Shown: positions 25,736-35,433 of the stretch, piece by piece
Layout: every line of letters starts with the position of its first letter
Position numbering within the stretch: the first letter of the stretch is position 1
Assembly (NCBI RefSeq): GCF_014698015.1
Contig: NZ_JACXBS010000001.1
Span: 372,001 to 436,000, forward strand
Direction: 5' to 3'
Source of the DNA: Kocuria sp. cx-455
GTDB taxonomy: Bacteria > Actinomycetota > Actinomycetes > Actinomycetales > Micrococcaceae
DNA length: 64,000 nucleotides
Program-made: the position numbers and the translations under genes
The notes under the pieces: model-generated
Databases searched by the model: none
Seen by the model: the letters and a program-made list of their open reading frames with translations, nothing else
Told to the model about the DNA's origin: nothing

Positions 25736-27574
25736 GTGCCGCAGCTGCGATCAGCAACATCAACCACCGGCCGAAACATGGCGGGAGCGCGCGCCCTCTG
25801 GCGAGCCACCGGTATGGGAAGTGAGGACTTCGGTAAGCCGATCATCGCGATCGCAAACTCCTTCACGCAGTTCGTCCCGGGTCACGTGCACCTCAAGAAC
25901 ATGGGCGAGCTCGTGGCCTCTGCCGTGCACGAGGCCGGCGGTGTGGCCAAGGAATTCAACACGATTGCCGTGGACGACGGCATTGCCATGGGCCACGATG
26001 GCATGCTCTACTCCCTGCCCTCCCGCGACATCATTGCGGATTCCGTGGAGTACATGGTCAACGCGCACTGCGCGGACGCCCTGGTGTGCATCTCCAACTG
26101 CGACAAGATCACCCCGGGCATGCTGATGGCCGCCCTGCGCCTGAACATCCCCGTGGTGTTCGTCTCCGGCGGCCCCATGGAATCCGGTGAAGGCGTCGAG
26201 GGCGTGGTGGAGCACCGCGTGGACCTGGTGGACGCCATGGCCCTGGCCGTGGACGAGTCCGTCACGGACGCCCAGTTGGCCCAGATCGAGGAGAACGCGT
26301 GCCCCACGTGCGGCTCGTGCTCCGGTATGTTCACCGCCAACTCCATGAACTGCCTGACCGAGGCGCTGGGGTTGTCCCTGCCCGGTAACGGCACCACGCT
26401 GGCCACCCACGTCAATCGCAAGCGACTGTTCCTTGAGGCCGGCCGTCGCGTGGTCGAATCCGCCAAGCGCTACTACGAGCAGGACGACGAGTCCGTGCTG
26501 CCCCGAAACATCGCGACCAAGGCGGCGTTCAGCAACGCCATGGCGTTGGATGTGGCCATGGGTGGTTCTACCAACACCGTGCTGCACATCCTGGCCGCGG
26601 CCCAGGAGGCCGAGGTGGACTTCAACCTTTCGGACATCGATGCGCTGTCCCGCAAGGTTCCGTGCCTGGCCAAGGTGGCGCCGAACTCCACTAAATTCCA
26701 CATTGAGCATGTACACCGCGCCGGCGGTATCCCCGCCATCCTGGGGGAGCTGCGCCGCGGTGGTCTGCTGAACGAGGACGTTCACACCGTGCACGCCCAG
26801 ACCATGGGTGAGTGGTTGGACGAGTGGGACATCCGCTCCGGCAAGGCCTCGGGCGAGGCCAAGGAGTTCTTCCTGGCCGCACCCGGTGGTGTGCGCACCA
26901 CCCAGGCGTTCTCGCAGGCCAACGAGTACAAAGATCACGATCTGGATGCCGCCGAGGGCTGCATCCGGGATATCGCCAACGCGTACACCATCGAGGGTGG
27001 CCTGTGCGTGCTGTTCGGCAATATCGCCGAGGACGGCGCCGTGATCAAGACCGCCGGCATCGACCCCGAGCTGTTCCATTTCAAGGGCAATGCCTACGTG
27101 GTGGAATCCCAGGACGAGGCCGTGCATGAAATCCTCTCCAAGAACGTGAAGGAAGGGGACATCGTGGTGATCGCGTACGAGGGCCCCAAGGGCGGGCCGG
27201 GCATGCAGGAAATGCTGTACCCGACCAGCTACCTCAAGGGCTTGGGCCTGGGCAAGAAGTGCGCGCTCATCACCGACGGCCGCTTCTCCGGCGGCACGTC
27301 CGGGTTGTCGATCGGCCACATCTCACCCGAGGCCGCAGCCGGCGGGGCCGTGGGGCTGATCGAGCACGGTGACGAGATCGAGATCGATGTGGAGAACCGC
27401 GTGCTGCGGGTCAACGTGGACGATGCCGAGCTCGCGCGCCGTCGTGAGGTCAAGGGCTCCGCGCCCTGGAAACCCACCAAGCCCCGTGAACGCAAAGTGT
27501 CCAAGGCGCTGCGGGCCTACGCCTCCATGGTGACCTCCGCGGACAAGGGCGCCGTGCGCGTCGTGGAGGACTAA
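25736..27574 (+). CDS. ilvD: Dihydroxy-acid dehydratase
   Basis: This 612-residue enzyme dehydrates 2,3-dihydroxyisovalerate and its homologue to the 2-keto acids in valine, isoleucine and leucine synthesis. Cluster ligands are visible in [11 protein letters not shown] and [18 protein letters not shown]. The active-site region includes [20 protein letters not shown]. Its length matches the E. coli type rather than the shorter enzymes of about 560-575 residues found in many other actinobacteria. The GTG at 25736 was chosen because GGAAGGAG lies five bases before it. No other ilv gene is nearby. A perfect terminator follows. Confidence 0.95.
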   Translation: MPQLRSATSTTGRNMAGARALWRATGMGSEDFGKPIIAIANSFTQFVPGHVHLKNMGELVASAVHEAGGVAKEFNTIAVDDGIAMGHDGMLYSLPSRDIIADSVEYMVNAHCADALVCISNCDKITPGMLMAALRLNIPVVFVSGGPMESGEGVEGVVEHRVDLVDAMALAVDESVTDAQLAQIEENACPTCGSCSGMFTANSMNCLTEALGLSLPGNGTTLATHVNRKRLFLEAGRRVVESAKRYYEQDDESVLPRNIATKAAFSNAMALDVAMGGSTNTVLHILAAAQEAEVDFNLSDIDALSRKVPCLAKVAPNSTKFHIEHVHRAGGIPAILGELRRGGLLNEDVHTVHAQTMGEWLDEWDIRSGKASGEAKEFFLAAPGGVRTTQAFSQANEYKDHDLDAAEGCIRDIANAYTIEGGLCVLFGNIAEDGAVIKTAGIDPELFHFKGNAYVVESQDEAVHEILSKNVKEGDIVVIAYEGPKGGPGMQEMLYPTSYLKGLGLGKKCALITDGRFSGGTSGLSIGHISPEAAAGGAVGLIEHGDEIEIDVENRVLRVNVDDAELARRREVKGSAPWKPTKPRERKVSKALRAYASMVTSADKGAVRVVED

Positions 27575-27611
27575 GGGCAAACGTTCCAGTAGCTGACCTC
27601 CTCACCAGATG

Positions 27612-27649
27612 AAGAAGATGACCCCGTTGCGCAACGGGGTCATCTTCTT
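27612..27649 (+). terminator. Perfect terminator hairpin after ilvD
   Basis: Two 19-nt arms (27612-27630 and 27631-27649) are perfectly complementary around ACCCCGTTGCGCAACGGGGT. The outer arm is AAGAAGATG on the left and CATCTTCTT on the right, so a U-rich end follows the GC stem. Confidence 0.85.
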
Positions 27650-27759
27650 GTCATACGCACCCTTTCCCGCGGCGGGTGCGCTTCGGGTGAAGACACGGGT
27701 CATAAGCTCAGCTGTCAGGTACGCACAGTGGTACGGGCCTCCCTCGGAAGGACACTGGG

Positions 27760-29229
27760 ATGGCAGAGCAGGGCCCGCACGTCGGGGCGGCCGAAGAACG
27801 TCAGATCCTCAGAGATCGGTTCAGGGATGAAACCGTCGGCTTCCATCAGGGGTTGGGTGCGCGCCAGCTGCAGATGATTGCGATCGGCAGCGCCATCGGA
27901 ACCGGTCTGTTCCTGGGTGCCGGTGGCCGACTGGAACAGGCCGGGCCATCGCTGTTCATTCTGTACGCGATCTGTGGCTTTTTCGGCTATCTGATTCTCC
28001 GCTCGCTCGGCGAGCTGGTGGTGCACCGCCCCTCATCAGGCTCCTTCGTCTCGTATTCGCGCGAGTTCTACGGCGAGAAGGCCGCGTACGTGTCCGGGTG
28101 GTTGTACTGGTTGAACTGGGCCATGACCGCGGTGGCGGATGCAACGGCCATCGCCATTTACATCAAGTGGTTCGGGCAGTACAGCCAATTCCTGGCGGAT
28201 TTCCCACAGTGGGTCCTGGCATTGATCGTGGTGACCCTTGTGGTCGCGCTCAACTTGGTGTCGGTCCAGGTGTTCGGTGAGCTGGAGTTCTGGTTCTCGC
28301 TCATCAAGGTGCTGGCCATCGTGATCTTCCTGATCGTCGGAGTCTTCTTTGTCGTCTTCGGTACACCTACCGGTTCCGAGGTCGGTTTCTCCCTCATCCA
28401 GGACAACGGCGGTTTGTTGCCGGCCGGTATTCTTCCCGCGTTGATCGTGGTGCAGGGCGTGGTCTTCGCGTACGCCGGCATCGAGCTGGTGGGCACCACC
28501 TCCGGCGAGACCCGCAACGCGGAGAAGGTCATCCCGCGGGCCATCAACACGGTGATCCTGCGCATTGCCGTGTTCTACGTCGGCTCGGTGCTGCTGCTGT
28601 GTTTACTGCTTCCCTACACCGCCTACAGTTCTACCGAGAGTCCGTTCGTCACCTTCTTCTCGTCCATCGGGGTGGGTGCGGCCGGCCCCATCATGCAGCT
28701 CGTGGTCATCACCGCGGCACTGTCCTCGCTGAACGCCGGCCTATACTCCACCGGTCGCATCATGCACTCCATGGCGCAGGCGGGTTCCGCACCCAAGTTC
28801 GCGGGCAAGCTCACGAAATCCGGTGTTCCGTTTGGTGGCATTCTGATGACCGCCGGTGTGGCCGTACTGGGCGTGGGTTTGAACTTCGTGGTTCCCGAGC
28901 AGGCGTTCGAGATCGTGTTGAATCTCGCCGCTCTGGGGACCATGGCCGGCTGGGCCGCCATTACCTTGTCGCACAAGAAGTACGTGTCCATGGCACGACA
29001 GGGCTTCTACAACCGGCCCACCTACCGGGCTCCCCTGGCGCCCTTCACCAATTGGTTGACCCTCGCGTTCCTGGCGGGTGTGCTGGTGCTCATGGCCGTG
29101 GACTACCCCGTGGGTACCTTGACCCTAGGATCCTCACTGTTGCTCATTCCCGTCCTAATGATCGGCTGGATCATGGTTCGGGGCAGGGTGAGCGCCATCG
29201 CCGCGCAACGACAACAACCAGACCAATAG
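27760..29229 (+). CDS. Amino acid permease (AAT/APC type, AnsP-like)
   Basis: This 489-residue permease has twelve helices. MIAIGSAIGTGLFLGAGGRL in TM1 and the FAYAGIELVGTTSGETRNAEKVIPRAI segment are typical of the amino acid transporter (AAT) family that includes the asparagine, D-serine/D-alanine/glycine and proline permeases. It imports an amino acid with H+. It most resembles AnsP-like asparagine permeases, but the substrate is not certain. It is followed 150 nt later, on the same strand, by an alanine/glycine:cation symporter. Confidence 0.88.
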   Translation: MAEQGPHVGAAEERQILRDRFRDETVGFHQGLGARQLQMIAIGSAIGTGLFLGAGGRLEQAGPSLFILYAICGFFGYLILRSLGELVVHRPSSGSFVSYSREFYGEKAAYVSGWLYWLNWAMTAVADATAIAIYIKWFGQYSQFLADFPQWVLALIVVTLVVALNLVSVQVFGELEFWFSLIKVLAIVIFLIVGVFFVVFGTPTGSEVGFSLIQDNGGLLPAGILPALIVVQGVVFAYAGIELVGTTSGETRNAEKVIPRAINTVILRIAVFYVGSVLLLCLLLPYTAYSSTESPFVTFFSSIGVGAAGPIMQLVVITAALSSLNAGLYSTGRIMHSMAQAGSAPKFAGKLTKSGVPFGGILMTAGVAVLGVGLNFVVPEQAFEIVLNLAALGTMAGWAAITLSHKKYVSMARQGFYNRPTYRAPLAPFTNWLTLAFLAGVLVLMAVDYPVGTLTLGSSLLLIPVLMIGWIMVRGRVSAIAAQRQQPDQ

Positions 29230-29378
29230 CCCAGCGGGCTGAGCCGCGCCCACCCCTCAGCAGCAGTTTCGACTACTGTGACCTAGATCAGTGCAACAGC
29301 ACACGCTAAGTACCCGGCCCCGTTCACTCAGGGCGAGGGTGAGCGGAACCGTTTTGAGAGAGAAGTCCGGGTAATCTC

Positions 29379-30869
29379 ATGGATGTATTAACAGAACTTG
29401 TCGCCACGGCGGGAGAGTACGTCTGGTACGTCGTGTTCGCCATTCTCATTGGTGTGGGTCTTTATCTGACCATTCGCACCGGGGTGATCCAGCTACGCGG
29501 TCTTCCCGAGATGTTCCGCGTCCTCACCGACCCGCCCGGTGACGCCGAGGACGGTAAGAAGGGCATCTCGTCCTTCCGCGCGTTCACCGTTTCCGCAGCC
29601 GCCCGTGTGGGAACCGGAAACATTGCCGGCGTCGCCATTGCTATTAGCCTGGGTGGCCCGGGCGCCGTGTTCTGGATGTGGACCATTGCGGCCATCGGCG
29701 CGGCCAGCGCATTTACGGAGTCCCTGCTGGGCCAGCTCTACAAGATCAAGGCGCGGGACGGCTACGTGGGTGGCCCCGCCTTTTACATGGAGCGGGGCCT
29801 CAAGAAGCGGTGGATGGGGTTGATCTTCGCGGTCACGATCACCATCACCTACGGCTTCGTGTTCAACTCGGTGCAGTCCAACTCGATCGTGGACGCCGTC
29901 AGTGGCTCTTTGAACCTGGACATGGCCGACAGCCAGAACATGTGGATCCGCATCGTGATCGGCCTGGCGCTGGTGGCCATCACCGCCGCTGTGATCTTCG
30001 GTGGCATTCGGTCGATCTCCAGCGTGACCCAGATCGTGGTGCCCGTGATGGCCATCCTGTACCTGATCCTGGGCCTGTTGATCGTGGCGATGAACATCAC
30101 CGAGGTCCCCACCATGTTCCTCATGATCGTGGAGGGCGCCTTCGGCATCCGTGAGTTCGTGACCGGCAGCCTGATCGGTGTGATCATTCAGGGCATGAAG
30201 CGCGGCCTGTTCTCCAACGAGGCGGGTATGGGTTCCGCTCCCAACGCCGGTGCCACCGCCTCCGTGTCCCACCCGGCCAAGCAGGGCTTCGTGCAGTCCC
30301 TCGGCGTTTATTTCGACACCATGATCGTCTGCTCGGTGACGGCCTTCATCATCTTGCTCTCCAACCCAGCCTTCGGTGACTCGCGCCAGGGTGCCTCGCT
30401 CACACAGACCGCCCTGGGTGCACAGCTGGGCGACTGGGCCATTCACTTCCTCACGGTCGCGATCTTCCTCTTCGCCTGGTCCTCGGTAATCGGCAATTAC
30501 TACTACGGCGAATCCAACATCCGTTTCATGACCGGTTCTCGCGCGGTCATGACCGGCTACCGGGTCCTGGTGCTGGCGTGCGTGTTCCTGGGTGCCCTGG
30601 CAGCGCTGGACCTCGTGTGGTCGCTCGCGGACCTGTTCATGGCGTTCATGGCCACCATCAACCTGATTGCACTGGTTGGATTGGCGGGGGTCGCGGCCAA
30701 GGTCCTTCGCAACTACATGGATCAGCGCAAGGCCGGCGTGGAGCCCGTGTTCCACTCCGGTGACATCCCGGGCCTGTCCGGGTTGGGCGCGTGGGACGGC
30801 ACGGACTTCGTGACCACCCGCGAGCACTGGATCGTGCAGGCGCAGGAGAAGGCGGCCAAAAGCGGTTAG
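29379..30869 (+). CDS. Alanine/glycine:cation symporter (AGCS family)
   Basis: This 496-residue membrane protein has about eleven helices with family landmarks: LTIRTGVIQLRGLPEM, AARVGTGNIAGVAIAI with the Na+/substrate-binding loop, and SNEAGMGSAPNAGATASVSH. It imports alanine or glycine with Na+ (AlsT/AgcS-like). The start at 29379 lies at the end of GTCCGGGTAATCTC without a strong Shine-Dalgarno sequence; GAGAGAGAAG is about 18 nt upstream. Two terminator hairpins follow. Confidence 0.92.
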   Translation: MDVLTELVATAGEYVWYVVFAILIGVGLYLTIRTGVIQLRGLPEMFRVLTDPPGDAEDGKKGISSFRAFTVSAAARVGTGNIAGVAIAISLGGPGAVFWMWTIAAIGAASAFTESLLGQLYKIKARDGYVGGPAFYMERGLKKRWMGLIFAVTITITYGFVFNSVQSNSIVDAVSGSLNLDMADSQNMWIRIVIGLALVAITAAVIFGGIRSISSVTQIVVPVMAILYLILGLLIVAMNITEVPTMFLMIVEGAFGIREFVTGSLIGVIIQGMKRGLFSNEAGMGSAPNAGATASVSHPAKQGFVQSLGVYFDTMIVCSVTAFIILLSNPAFGDSRQGASLTQTALGAQLGDWAIHFLTVAIFLFAWSSVIGNYYYGESNIRFMTGSRAVMTGYRVLVLACVFLGALAALDLVWSLADLFMAFMATINLIALVGLAGVAAKVLRNYMDQRKAGVEPVFHSGDIPGLSGLGAWDGTDFVTTREHWIVQAQEKAAKSG

Positions 30870-30875
30870 CCCCGC

Positions 30876-30966
30876 GGCGGCGTCGTCATGAATCGCCCGC
30901 AGTTAAGGACGACGACGCCGCCCGCTCACCACGCACAAGCTCCCCGTCACGTTGTGGCGGGGAGCT
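30876..30966. terminator. Tandem terminator hairpins
   Basis: GGCGGCGTCGTC (30876-30887) pairs perfectly with 30911-30922. A second hairpin, AGCTCCCCG (30938-30946) with CGGGGAGCT (30958-30966), follows. They lie between the convergent AGCS and YkvI-like genes. The first stem carries the recurring GCGGCGTCGTC sequence. Confidence 0.75.
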
Positions 30967-30990
30967 GTTCTGTGCGGGCTGTGGCTCGAG

Positions 30991-32280
30991 TCAGCGGGAA
31001 TCCTGCGAGTCGGGAGTCGAAGCCTGGCCCGCGTGCGTTTCGGTTTTCTTGCTGAGGCTGCGAATGACTTCCTTGTCAATGGCTCCGGTGATGGCATCGC
31101 CGTCGGCGGTGGATTCCTCGGCCGCCGCCCGAAGGCGCTTTTCATGGCCCTCGGGGAAGTCCTTGTCCTCGGATTCCTTCAGGGTCAGCAGTGCGCGCAT
31201 GCGGTTGCGGCGGCTTTGCTCGCTGGCGATCTGGGGGCGGCTGCGGAACCACCAGATGAACATGACGATCACCATGACCATACCCACGTAACCGATGGCG
31301 GGGTACACGTACGCCATGAGCGTTCCGAAGCCGATCAGGCTCACCAGATAGCCGGCCACGCACGTGCCCAGGAACACCGGAACGTAGCGCTTGCGGTGGT
31401 TGACGGTAATGCGGCGACCGAGCGCGTAGAACATGCTGATGCACGTGTTGTAGATCATCACGAAGGTCACGACCACCATGCACAACGCGGCCACGGGGTG
31501 CATGGTTTCGAAGAGCATGAGCATGGGAATGTCCGAATCACCCACGGACTCGTAATTGACCAACAGGGCCACGGCGTTCATGATCAGCAGGATCGTGTAG
31601 AACGTGCCGCCCAGGACACCACCCCAACCGGCCACGCGGGGGTTGGACGTGTTTCCGCCGATCATCAGGCTCATGGACACGCCCAGCATCAAGGCCATGC
31701 ACGTGTAGTTAATGGCAGACAGCCACCACGGGGACACTGGTGAATCGGCCTGCACCGCCAGATCGCTCATGGCACCGAGATCCACGGGAAGCTGCAGCAT
31801 GGTGTAGACGAATGCGACTATCACGGCCACGAAAATCAGCGGCGTGACCGCGGAAATAATGTTGGTGACCTTGTTGACGTTCAACAGACCCGTCAACATC
31901 ACGATGCCCATCATGATGGCCGAACCGATCCAGGAGGGCAGGCCGAATTGCTGCTCCAGCGTGGAACCGGCACCGGCGAGCATTACGAAACCCATGGCAA
32001 ACAGTGTGAGGGTCACGCTGATGTCCAAGAACTTGGAGACCACCGGGTGGGAGACCGAGTGGAAGACGGCGCGGTGCTCCTCGGCCAGGAAGTAACTGCC
32101 GATCTGGATGATCACCGCTCCGGCGGCAATCATGAGAATCCCGGAGACCACGGCCCCGGCAATTCCCCACGTGCCGAAGGAAATGAAGTACTGCACAACT
32201 TCTTGACCGGTCGCGAAACCCGCCCCGACCAGGAGTCCGACAAAAGCCAGAGTGACTTGTAATGTTTTTCTGGCATTCAC
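30991..32280 (-). CDS. YkvI-like LeuT-fold membrane transporter
   Basis: This 429-residue protein has about ten helices and starts VNARKTLQVTLAFVGLLVGAGFATGQE, the hallmark TM1 of the YkvI family, which is related to branched-chain amino acid and Na+ symporters. A long cytosolic tail of about 75 charged residues follows the last helix near FIWWFRSRPQIASEQSRR. The substrate is unknown. The GTG at 32280 was chosen because GAGGAG lies ten bases upstream and the extension in the same frame is not transporter-like. It is the third amino-acid-type carrier in a row, after two on the other strand. Confidence 0.82.
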   Translation of the reverse strand: MNARKTLQVTLAFVGLLVGAGFATGQEVVQYFISFGTWGIAGAVVSGILMIAAGAVIIQIGSYFLAEEHRAVFHSVSHPVVSKFLDISVTLTLFAMGFVMLAGAGSTLEQQFGLPSWIGSAIMMGIVMLTGLLNVNKVTNIISAVTPLIFVAVIVAFVYTMLQLPVDLGAMSDLAVQADSPVSPWWLSAINYTCMALMLGVSMSLMIGGNTSNPRVAGWGGVLGGTFYTILLIMNAVALLVNYESVGDSDIPMLMLFETMHPVAALCMVVVTFVMIYNTCISMFYALGRRITVNHRKRYVPVFLGTCVAGYLVSLIGFGTLMAYVYPAIGYVGMVMVIVMFIWWFRSRPQIASEQSRRNRMRALLTLKESEDKDFPEGHEKRLRAAAEESTADGDAITGAIDKEVIRSLSKKTETHAGQASTPDSQDSR

Positions 32281-32425
32281 GCGAAATAGCTCCTCGAAGG
32301 TAGGGGACACATGGTGTGAACCACTGAACCTACCCAGGATAGGAGCACTGCCCGTCGGAAGCGACCTGTAGTGCCGGTCCGGGGTGAGATACTCGGTGCG
32401 CAACGTTGGGCGAGAGGAGAACCAC

Positions 32426-32992
32426 ATGGCACAGCAATGGGAAGCCGACCTCAAGGACTGGGTGGCCGGTTGGGATGCGGTCCGAGGCGCTGAGGTGGCC
32501 CCGCAGAACGTGGTCGCGTGGGACGGCACGGTCCCCTCCAAGGACGGACTGGTGTTGGTCTGTGGGGAGGATCAGGCCGTCATGGTCCGTGGTGCCGTGA
32601 ACGCCCAGCAGAAGGATGTTCTCTCCCAGGATGTCTTGTTGACCGGCGCGGTGCAGGAGCTGGACCGTGGACTGGGATTCCCCGGTGAGGCCGGAATGTT
32701 CGACGCGCCCATGGGTGATGTCACTCGATTCGAGGTGGACGAATGGGGCAAACCGGTCGCACACTCCACCCTGTCCGTGCAGGACGAGGTCGCATACATG
32801 GGACCGCTGCTCGCGGAGGCGTCCACCGAGCGCGATCCCGCCGAGGTGCTGGACCCGCTGGTCTCGGCCATGGCCAACGAGGCTTTCCTGGCGGACGCCG
32901 AACGCATGTACACCGTGGTCCCGGAGGATGAGGTCCCGGCCCGCGAGTCCCAGGGCTGGGAACGGGCGGCCGTGGTGCTGCGGCTGGGCTGA
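32426..32992 (+). CDS. Hypothetical protein of 188 residues
   Basis: I do not recognise this protein. It is acidic and tryptophan-containing, has no signal peptide or membrane segment, and begins MAQQWEADLKDWVAGWD. A hydrophobic core stretch reads DGLVLVCGEDQAVMVRGAV, and the C-terminus ends ERAAVVLRLG, both suggesting a compact alpha/beta domain. The start at 32426 has GAGAGGAGAACCAC before it, a strong ribosome binding site, so it is probably a real cytosolic protein. It is divergent from the YkvI-like transporter gene and convergent with the CoA-binding protein gene, with 64-nt repeat copy D in between. Confidence 0.7.
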   Translation: MAQQWEADLKDWVAGWDAVRGAEVAPQNVVAWDGTVPSKDGLVLVCGEDQAVMVRGAVNAQQKDVLSQDVLLTGAVQELDRGLGFPGEAGMFDAPMGDVTRFEVDEWGKPVAHSTLSVQDEVAYMGPLLAEASTERDPAEVLDPLVSAMANEAFLADAERMYTVVPEDEVPARESQGWERAAVVLRLG

Positions 32993-33030
32993 GAGCGGCG
33001 TCGGCGGCCCGGAGCCAACGGGCGCCAGAA

Positions 33031-33094
33031 CCATCTGATCCCGCCTTACGGCACAGGAACCATGGCTACTCTGCAGTAAGGCGGGATCAGATGG
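33031..33094. repeat. 64-nt palindromic repeat, copy D
   Basis: It begins CCATCTGATCCCGCC and ends GGCGGGATCAGATGG. The outer 19-nt arms are nearly perfect complements and the centre (TTACGGCACAGGAACC / GGCTACTCTGCAGTAA) is imperfect. Length and layout match the other three copies. It sits between convergent gene ends. Confidence 0.9.
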
Positions 33095-33112
33095 TTGGTC
33101 AGCCGATACCCG

Positions 33113-33604
33113 TCAGGCAACCACCTGACGCTTGGAGGAGATCACCCCGGTGTTGAAGCCGGCCAGGTGCAGGCCGCCGTGGAAGCGCGCGTGTTCGATC
33201 TTCACGCAGCGGTCCATCACGGCGTTGAGCCCGGCGTTCTCGGCGATCGCCGCGGCTTCCTCACTCCACGAACCCAGCTGCATCCACACGGTCTTGGCAC
33301 CGAGGTCCACCGCCTCCTGCGCCACACCGGGCAGGTCCGCATCCTTACGGAACACATCCACCATGTCCGGAACCTCGGGCAGATCCGCCAGCGACGGATA
33401 GACTTTCTGGCCCAGCACCTCGTCCAGCACCGGGTTCACGAAGTACACGCGATACGGGGATGACGACAGCAGGTACGTGGCCACGAAATAGCTCGCCCGC
33501 GCGGGCTTGTTGGACATGCCCACGATCGCGATCGAGTTGGTGTTGCGCAGGATGTTCAGCCGTTCGGGGGCGCTGGGACCCACCCAGGTGCGTTCGGCGC
33601 TCAT
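33113..33604 (-). CDS. CoA-binding (YccU-like) protein in the metY operon
   Basis: This 163-residue single-domain protein has a Rossmann-like CoA-binding fold: NSIAIVGMSNKPARASYFVA near residues 27-46, then VYFVNPVLDEVLG and AKTVWMQLGSWSEEAAAIAE, a typical YccU/succinyl-CoA-synthetase-alpha-like layout. The biochemical role of the family is unknown. Its ATG at 33604 overlaps the metY stop codon (ATGA), so the two are translationally coupled and share metY's SAM-I riboswitch. A paralogue lies at 40806-41225, next to two more SAM riboswitches. A link between acyl-CoA and methionine synthesis is inferred. Confidence 0.88.
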   Translation of the reverse strand: MSAERTWVGPSAPERLNILRNTNSIAIVGMSNKPARASYFVATYLLSSSPYRVYFVNPVLDEVLGQKVYPSLADLPEVPDMVDVFRKDADLPGVAQEAVDLGAKTVWMQLGSWSEEAAAIAENAGLNAVMDRCVKIEHARFHGGLHLAGFNTGVISSKRQVVA

Positions 33605-35028
33605 GCCTGTTCTCCTTCGGTGCCGGACAGCGCGAAGGCCGCTGCGCTGTTGTCCTGGTCAAGGGTGTCCCTCGCTGCCTCGTCCCGGACAGCGGCGGGT
33701 GCGGTGACGACGTCGCCCTCGCGGTTGATCCCGGTCGCGGCGGTCAACGCCTGGTCCAGATCCCAGAGGATGTCCGCGGGGTCCTCGAGTCCCACGGAAA
33801 TCCGGATCAGATCTTCCTTCACGCCGCCGGATTCCAGCTGCTCGGAGCTGAGCTGCTGGTGGGTGGTCGAGGCCGGGTGCAGCACCAGGGTGCGGGCGTC
33901 ACCGATATTGGCCAAGTGCGAGGCCAGCTGCAGGTTCTCGATGAACCGGCCTCCTACGTCCCGTCCGCTGAACTGCTCGGTCGCTGCCACACCGAAGGCG
34001 AACACGGAACCGATGCCGTGGGGTAGGTACTTCTGGGCGCGCTCGTGGTGCGGATGGTCTTCCAGTCCCGCGTAGTTCACGTACGCGATGCGGGGATCGG
34101 TGGCCAACCACTGCACGACCTCTTGCGCGTTCGCCACGTGCGCGTCCATGCGCTGGGGCAGGGTTTCCACGCCCTGCAGCAGGTTCCACGCGGCCTGCGG
34201 GGTCAGCGACGGGCCGATGTCGCGCAGCTGCTCGGAACGCAGCTTGGTCAGGAACCCGTACTCGCCAAAGTTCCCCCACCACGTCACGTTGTTGTACGAG
34301 GGGACCGGTTCGGTCATCGCGGGGAACTTGCCGTTGCCCCAGTTGAAACGGCCGGACTCGACCACCACACCCCCCAGGGTGTTGCCGTGGCCGCCCAGGA
34401 ACTTGGTGATCGAGTGGATCACGATGTCCGCGCCGTGCTCGAACGGGCGGGACAGGTACGGGGTGTTGAGCGTGGCATCCACGATCAGCGGCAAGCCCGC
34501 CTCGTGGGCGACCTCCGCCAGTCCTTCCAGATCGGCGATCTCACCGGACGGATTGGCCACGAGCTCGGTGTAGACGGCCTTGGTGTTCTCGGTGATCGCC
34601 GCCTTGTAATCGGCCGGGTCGGTGCCGGGCACAAAGGTGGTCTCCACGCCGAAGCGGCGCAGGGTCACGTCCAACTGCGTGACCGTGCCGCCGTAGAGCT
34701 GTGAGGAGGCGACCACGTGATCGCCCTGACCGCACAGCGCGGCAAAGGTGATGAACTCCGCAGCCATACCCGAGGAGGTTGCTACCGCACCGATACCACC
34801 CTCGAGGGACGCAATGCGCTCCTCCAACGCCGCCACGGTGGGATTGCCGATACGCGAGTAGATGTTGCCGTACTTCTGCAGCGCGAAGAGGTTGGCGGCG
34901 TCGTCGGCGTCTTTGAAGACGAACGAACTGGTCTGGTAGATCGGGACGGAACGGGCGCCGTGCTCGGCGTCCGGGGTGCCGCCCGCGTGCAACGCACGGG
35001 TGCGGAAACCGAACTGATGCTCGGCCAT
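33601..35028 (-). CDS. metY: O-acetylhomoserine sulfhydrylase
   Basis: This 475-residue PLP enzyme of the Cys/Met metabolism family has ATSSGMAAEFITF for the cofactor phosphate, the Schiff-base lysine in HSITKFLGGHGNT and the family-long insert AMTEPVPSYNNVTWWGNFGE found in MetY rather than MetB/MetZ. It joins O-acetylhomoserine with sulfide (or methanethiol) to give homocysteine (or methionine) and acetate. The ATG at 35028 follows AAGGAGGACCCT. A C-terminal tail of about 40 residues goes beyond the usual end. It is first in a two-gene unit with the CoA-binding protein, and a SAM-I riboswitch precedes it. Confidence 0.93.
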   Translation of the reverse strand: MAEHQFGFRTRALHAGGTPDAEHGARSVPIYQTSSFVFKDADDAANLFALQKYGNIYSRIGNPTVAALEERIASLEGGIGAVATSSGMAAEFITFAALCGQGDHVVASSQLYGGTVTQLDVTLRRFGVETTFVPGTDPADYKAAITENTKAVYTELVANPSGEIADLEGLAEVAHEAGLPLIVDATLNTPYLSRPFEHGADIVIHSITKFLGGHGNTLGGVVVESGRFNWGNGKFPAMTEPVPSYNNVTWWGNFGEYGFLTKLRSEQLRDIGPSLTPQAAWNLLQGVETLPQRMDAHVANAQEVVQWLATDPRIAYVNYAGLEDHPHHERAQKYLPHGIGSVFAFGVAATEQFSGRDVGGRFIENLQLASHLANIGDARTLVLHPASTTHQQLSSEQLESGGVKEDLIRISVGLEDPADILWDLDQALTAATGINREGDVVTAPAAVRDEAARDTLDQDNSAAAFALSGTEGEQA

Positions 35029-35091
35029 AGGGTCCTCCTTGTCGGCCGCGTACAGCTCCCGTCCGAACACTGCCCGGGCCCGCGCAGCACT

Positions 35092-35185
35092 CCATCGGTC
35101 CTGGCGGTAGCACCGTGCAGTGGGCCGATCACTGCGGGTTGCTGCGGCGTCGTCGATCCAGGTCTCTCGGCCGCTCGGGATGGTG
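35092..35185 (-). ncRNA. SAM-I riboswitch before metY
   Basis: The minus strand reads CCATCCCGAGCGGCCGAGAG, then ACCTGG, GACGCCGCAGCAACC, GGTGCTACCGCCAGGA and the closing GATGG. The 3' half is identical to that of the aptamer before the MetE-like gene. The aptamer ends about 64 nt before the ATG. That gap holds a GC-rich segment (35050-35085) that could serve as the expression platform. Confidence 0.9.
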
Positions 35186-35433
35186 AGTCCATTGTGTCGC
35201 GTGGGCGGCGGCGTTCACAAACCGGGCCTATCGCCGACCACGGTGCGTAATGACCGCCGACGCCGCCGCACGGCACCGTCCGCGCGGTGCTGAGCCGGTA
35301 GAGCCGCCCGAAGCCTTCGGGAGGGCTGCGACTAACGTAAGTGAAAGGTCGTAAGTTAGCTTAATATCGTGGCCCGCGGGGGGCGCCGCTGGATCGGGGG
35401 AACCCGCCCGCACCACCTGAGGAGGACCCGACC

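Noticed and set aside
29493..30827. Minus-strand open frame of 444 codons with many His and Asp residues
   Set aside because: Antisense of the AGCS symporter. The composition (HGDG-, QHDH-rich) is typical of shadow frames in high-GC DNA.
35335..35366. Iron-box-like or tandem CGTAAGT sequence upstream of the sulfatase remnant
   Set aside because: The match to the IdeR/DtxR consensus is partial, and the downstream gene is a remnant, so no regulatory claim is justified.
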